Origin: DSUN01 sp035527715
Lineage (GTDB): Bacteria > Planctomycetota > PUPC01 > DSUN01
Direction: 5' to 3'
Length of the DNA: 23,093 bases
Assembly (NCBI GenBank): GCA_035527715.1
Contig: DATKZY010000057.1
Location: 1 to 23,093, forward strand
In this document: one piece after another, positions 21,291-23,093 of the stretch
Layout: every line of letters begins with the position of its first letter
How positions within the stretch are numbered: the stretch's first letter is position 1
Notes under the pieces: generated by a model
What the model was told of the DNA's origin: nothing
Database searches by the model: none
What the model saw: the letters and a program-made list of their open reading frames with translations, nothing else
Position numbers and translations under genes: made by a program

Positions 21291-22940
21291 TCAGCCCGCG
21301 CCCCGTCCTCTCATGTAGGCGAGAACCCAGTCGTTGAAGTGCTTGCTGGCCAACTCGGCCGGCGGGGGAACAGCTTCCGGGGACACGAGGGGCACGGGGT
21401 CAATGAAGTCCAGCCCGCGCGCCTTCAGGGCGCATCGCCACTCCTTGTCCACCCACACCGAATCCCGCGCGTGCTGCGACCAGAAGAGGTAAAAGACGTC
21501 GTTCTCGGGGATCACCCGCCAGAGCTCCTCCTCCCAGGTCTGCCCGGAGCGGAGGGAGTTGACATCCACGAAGACCTCCAGGTCGGGAGCGGCCTTCTGC
21601 ATGCCCTGGACGCGCGCGAGCATGGCTTCGCGGTCGGCGCTGGCGTAGGAAGCGAAGGCCTTCCTCGTGCGCTCCTCGCGGGTCGCGAGGGCCTCGACCG
21701 CGGCGGATGCCTCGGCGCCGACCTCCACCGAGAAATGCACTCTGGCCAGCCGCAGCCCATGCAGGTAGATCGTCGCCACCCCAATGTGTGTCCCCGCCTC
21801 GGCGTCAGGCGGCACGGCGACGACGAACCCCGCGCTCCCGATCTCCCCCTCCCAGAGAATCGTGCTCTGCGGCTCCTCGACCCCCAGGCCGCTCACGGTG
21901 ACGTGAACGGTCAGCACGCTGCCCGCGGCCACGAGGGCCGGCCCCTCGGATCTAGCGCGGATTTCGGCTCCCGCCTCGGCCTCGCGCGCGCGCCGCACGA
22001 CCTCCGCGCGCTGCGCCTCCAGGTGTGCCCACACATCCAGCACAAACGACCCCCCAAGCCGGACCACCGCAGGACTGGTCACCGTGAAATGCACGCGGTC
22101 CACCCGCCCGCCCGGGATCCCCGACTTGTCCGCCAGCCCCGGCTGGGCCGCCTCCCCAAATGGCTCCAGCGCCTCTTCCAAATCGGGGCCGGCGGGGAAG
22201 GACTTCCACTGCCTGAAATACAGCTCCAGGCTAGTGCCGGCTTGTCTCAAGCTCTCGTCGGCCTGCTGGAGCCTCTTGGCCGGAGGCAGCCAGGATTCGA
22301 GCCGGGCGCCGCGCGCGAGAAAGGCAAAGACGATGGTGAGGATCTCGAGGAGGCCGAGAAGGCCCGCCCATATCACCGCGGGGCTTGCGAGGCAGGCCAG
22401 GATCACGAGCGCCGGCGCGAGCCGGGTGAGCACGAAGGGGGCCTTCGTGACGGGCAGATAGGTCGCACCGATCGCAGCCGCCCCCATCAGGCCGATGAGC
22501 ACGCCCTTGGCAACCAGCGCGGCGTCCTCCGCCCCGGCGGGCGCCATCAGCCAGGCCGGCCAGCGCTGCTCCAGGGGGCCGCAAACCCATGCAATGGCGA
22601 GGACGACCAGCGGCGGAAGCACCAGGCCGGGCAGGCAGACCCGCCTCCGCTCGCTCCGCCGCAGACCCGGGACTATGAAGGCCCAGAGCTGATACCACAG
22701 AACAGGATACGCCATGGCCAGCCCATAGGCGGGCGCGGCCAGGAGGCGGCCGAGCCAGTTCCCCTCCAGCAGCACCGCAGCCACGACGGTGCCGGCGACC
22801 CAGCAGACGAGCACGATGGCCATCCGCCAGCGGAGCTCCCACAGGTGCTCCTGGGAATGCATCCTGCCGTCGGACGCGTCGTCCGTTGCGGCATCATCTT
22901 CCCCGATGCCCTCGGCCATGCTGAGACCCCTCTTGCGCAT
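21291..22940 (-). CDS. TatC-like membrane domain fused to a C-terminal TIR domain
   Basis: This 549-residue protein starts at the ATG at 22940 (GGGAGG ten bases upstream). A GTG at 22964 and an ATG at 22919 are alternatives. Residues 30-215 resemble TatC, the signal-peptide receptor of the twin-arginine translocase: HLWELRWRM (32-40), YPVLWYQLWAFIVPGL (78-93), the ERR motif (97-99), and several further membrane helices to about 213. TatC normally ends here. A linker and a beta-rich region of unknown kind follow (about 270-415; VHFTVTSPAVVRLGGSFVLD, GPALVAAGSVLTVHV, WEGEIGSAGFVVAVP). A TIR domain closes the protein (about 426-520): FASYASADRE, VFVDVNSLRSGQTW, FWSQHARDSVWVDKEW. Glu500 sits where TIR NADases have their catalytic glutamate. 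Both ends should be cytoplasmic. The first periplasmic loop is shorter than in TatC. A sensor-effector role is inference. Confidence 0.85.
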   Translation of the reverse strand: MRKRGLSMAEGIGEDDAATDDASDGRMHSQEHLWELRWRMAIVLVCWVAGTVVAAVLLEGNWLGRLLAAPAYGLAMAYPVLWYQLWAFIVPGLRRSERRRVCLPGLVLPPLVVLAIAWVCGPLEQRWPAWLMAPAGAEDAALVAKGVLIGLMGAAAIGATYLPVTKAPFVLTRLAPALVILACLASPAVIWAGLLGLLEILTIVFAFLARGARLESWLPPAKRLQQADESLRQAGTSLELYFRQWKSFPAGPDLEEALEPFGEAAQPGLADKSGIPGGRVDRVHFTVTSPAVVRLGGSFVLDVWAHLEAQRAEVVRRAREAEAGAEIRARSEGPALVAAGSVLTVHVTVSGLGVEEPQSTILWEGEIGSAGFVVAVPPDAEAGTHIGVATIYLHGLRLARVHFSVEVGAEASAAVEALATREERTRKAFASYASADREAMLARVQGMQKAAPDLEVFVDVNSLRSGQTWEEELWRVIPENDVFYLFWSQHARDSVWVDKEWRCALKARGLDFIDPVPLVSPEAVPPPAELASKHFNDWVLAYMRGRGAG

Positions 22941-22972
22941 GTCCCCCGTGCCTCCCTCGTCCACTCAGGAGC

Positions 22973-23000
22973 AGTATAACCGGCGCGGGTCGGATTGCAA
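22973..23000 (-). promoter_or_regulatory. Sigma-70-like promoter of the TatC-TIR gene
   Basis: TTGCAA (22995-23000) and TATACT (22973-22978) on the minus strand are 16 bases apart. Transcription would start near 22966, which makes the GTG at 22964 almost leaderless and favours the ATG at 22940 or 22919 as the start. Confidence 0.55.
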
Positions 23001-23078
23001 GGGCAGGGACGAGGGGGGTGCGTGTAATCTCCTACGGGCCAGGCGTTCGCGTTTTGAGCCTCCGAAGGAGGCGAGGGA

Positions 23079-23093
23079 ATGAAGCCCACGGCG
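23079..23093 (+). CDS. Possible gene start at the right edge
   Basis: AAGGAGG (23065-23071) lies seven bases before the ATG at 23079, which opens a frame reading MKPTA before the window ends. The strong ribosome site supports a gene. However, AGCCCACGGCG at the edge also matches the REP arm at 2291-2302, so the window may instead be entering a repeat. Confidence 0.35.

Noticed and set aside
1..23093. tRNA, rRNA or known riboswitch
   Set aside because: No cloverleaf, rRNA-like conserved stretch or recognisable riboswitch core was seen by eye on either strand. A covariance search could not be run.

Overview
The window is about 23 kb of very GC-rich bacterial DNA, dense with secreted or surface-exposed proteins of a polysaccharide-degrading lifestyle. 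The protein types seen include galactose-binding and LamG jelly rolls, PKD, FN3 and HYR modules, a PcRGLX/YetA-like exo-lyase-type enzyme, a GH42-like hydrolase, Gfo/Idh/MocA oxidoreductases, a DNRLRE domain and PEP-CTERM sorting tails. Together with many REP-like palindromes they suggest an uncultured Planctomycetota-type bacterium or a close relative (Lentisphaerota or Verrucomicrobiota are alternatives). That placement is inference: no rRNA or marker gene is present. Standard bacterial signals are used throughout (TGA/TAG stops, AGGAGG-like ribosome sites, clear TTGACx / TATAAT-type promoters).

Layout: 1-975 (-) is a secreted protein with a galactose-binding domain, cut by the left edge. 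1181-2080 (-) is a membrane protein with a zinc ribbon at each end. 2081-2545 is a gene-free stretch holding a nested inverted-repeat, MITE-like element. 2546-3601 (-) and 3690-4589 (-) are two Gfo/Idh/MocA oxidoreductases separated by a REP doublet. 4735-6543 (-) is a large helical-repeat lipoprotein. 6632-10723 (-) is a 1363-residue multidomain secreted enzyme of the exo-rhamnogalacturonan-lyase-like type. 10870-12699 (-) is a secreted beta-propeller/PKD/HYR protein. 13041-13970 (+) is a single-pass membrane protein with a lectin-like domain. 13977-17216 (-) is one reading frame made of two complete PEP-CTERM proteins. 17671-20880 (+) is a secreted GH42-like glycosidase with a REP palindrome translated inside it. 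20881-21290 has no gene but two copies of another palindrome and a possible insertion-sequence end. 21291-22940 (-) is a TatC-like membrane domain fused to a beta-rich region and a C-terminal TIR domain. A possible gene start lies at the right edge.

How the genes fit together: the oxidoreductases, the PcRGLX-like protein, the GH42-like protein and the lectin-like proteins would fit uptake and breakdown of complex acidic or rhamnose/galactose-containing polysaccharides, with PEP-CTERM proteins displayed at the cell surface. Most genes have their own promoter rather than forming one operon, so this is a loose neighbourhood, not a tight locus. The TatC-TIR fusion does not belong to that theme. 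It is the best candidate for an undescribed system: an apparent twin-arginine-signal-binding membrane sensor coupled to a cytoplasmic TIR (possible NAD-consuming) effector. A second theme is the number of different REP-like families, several placed where they affect genes: inside a coding sequence, supplying a stop codon, in a 5' leader, and immediately after a stop.
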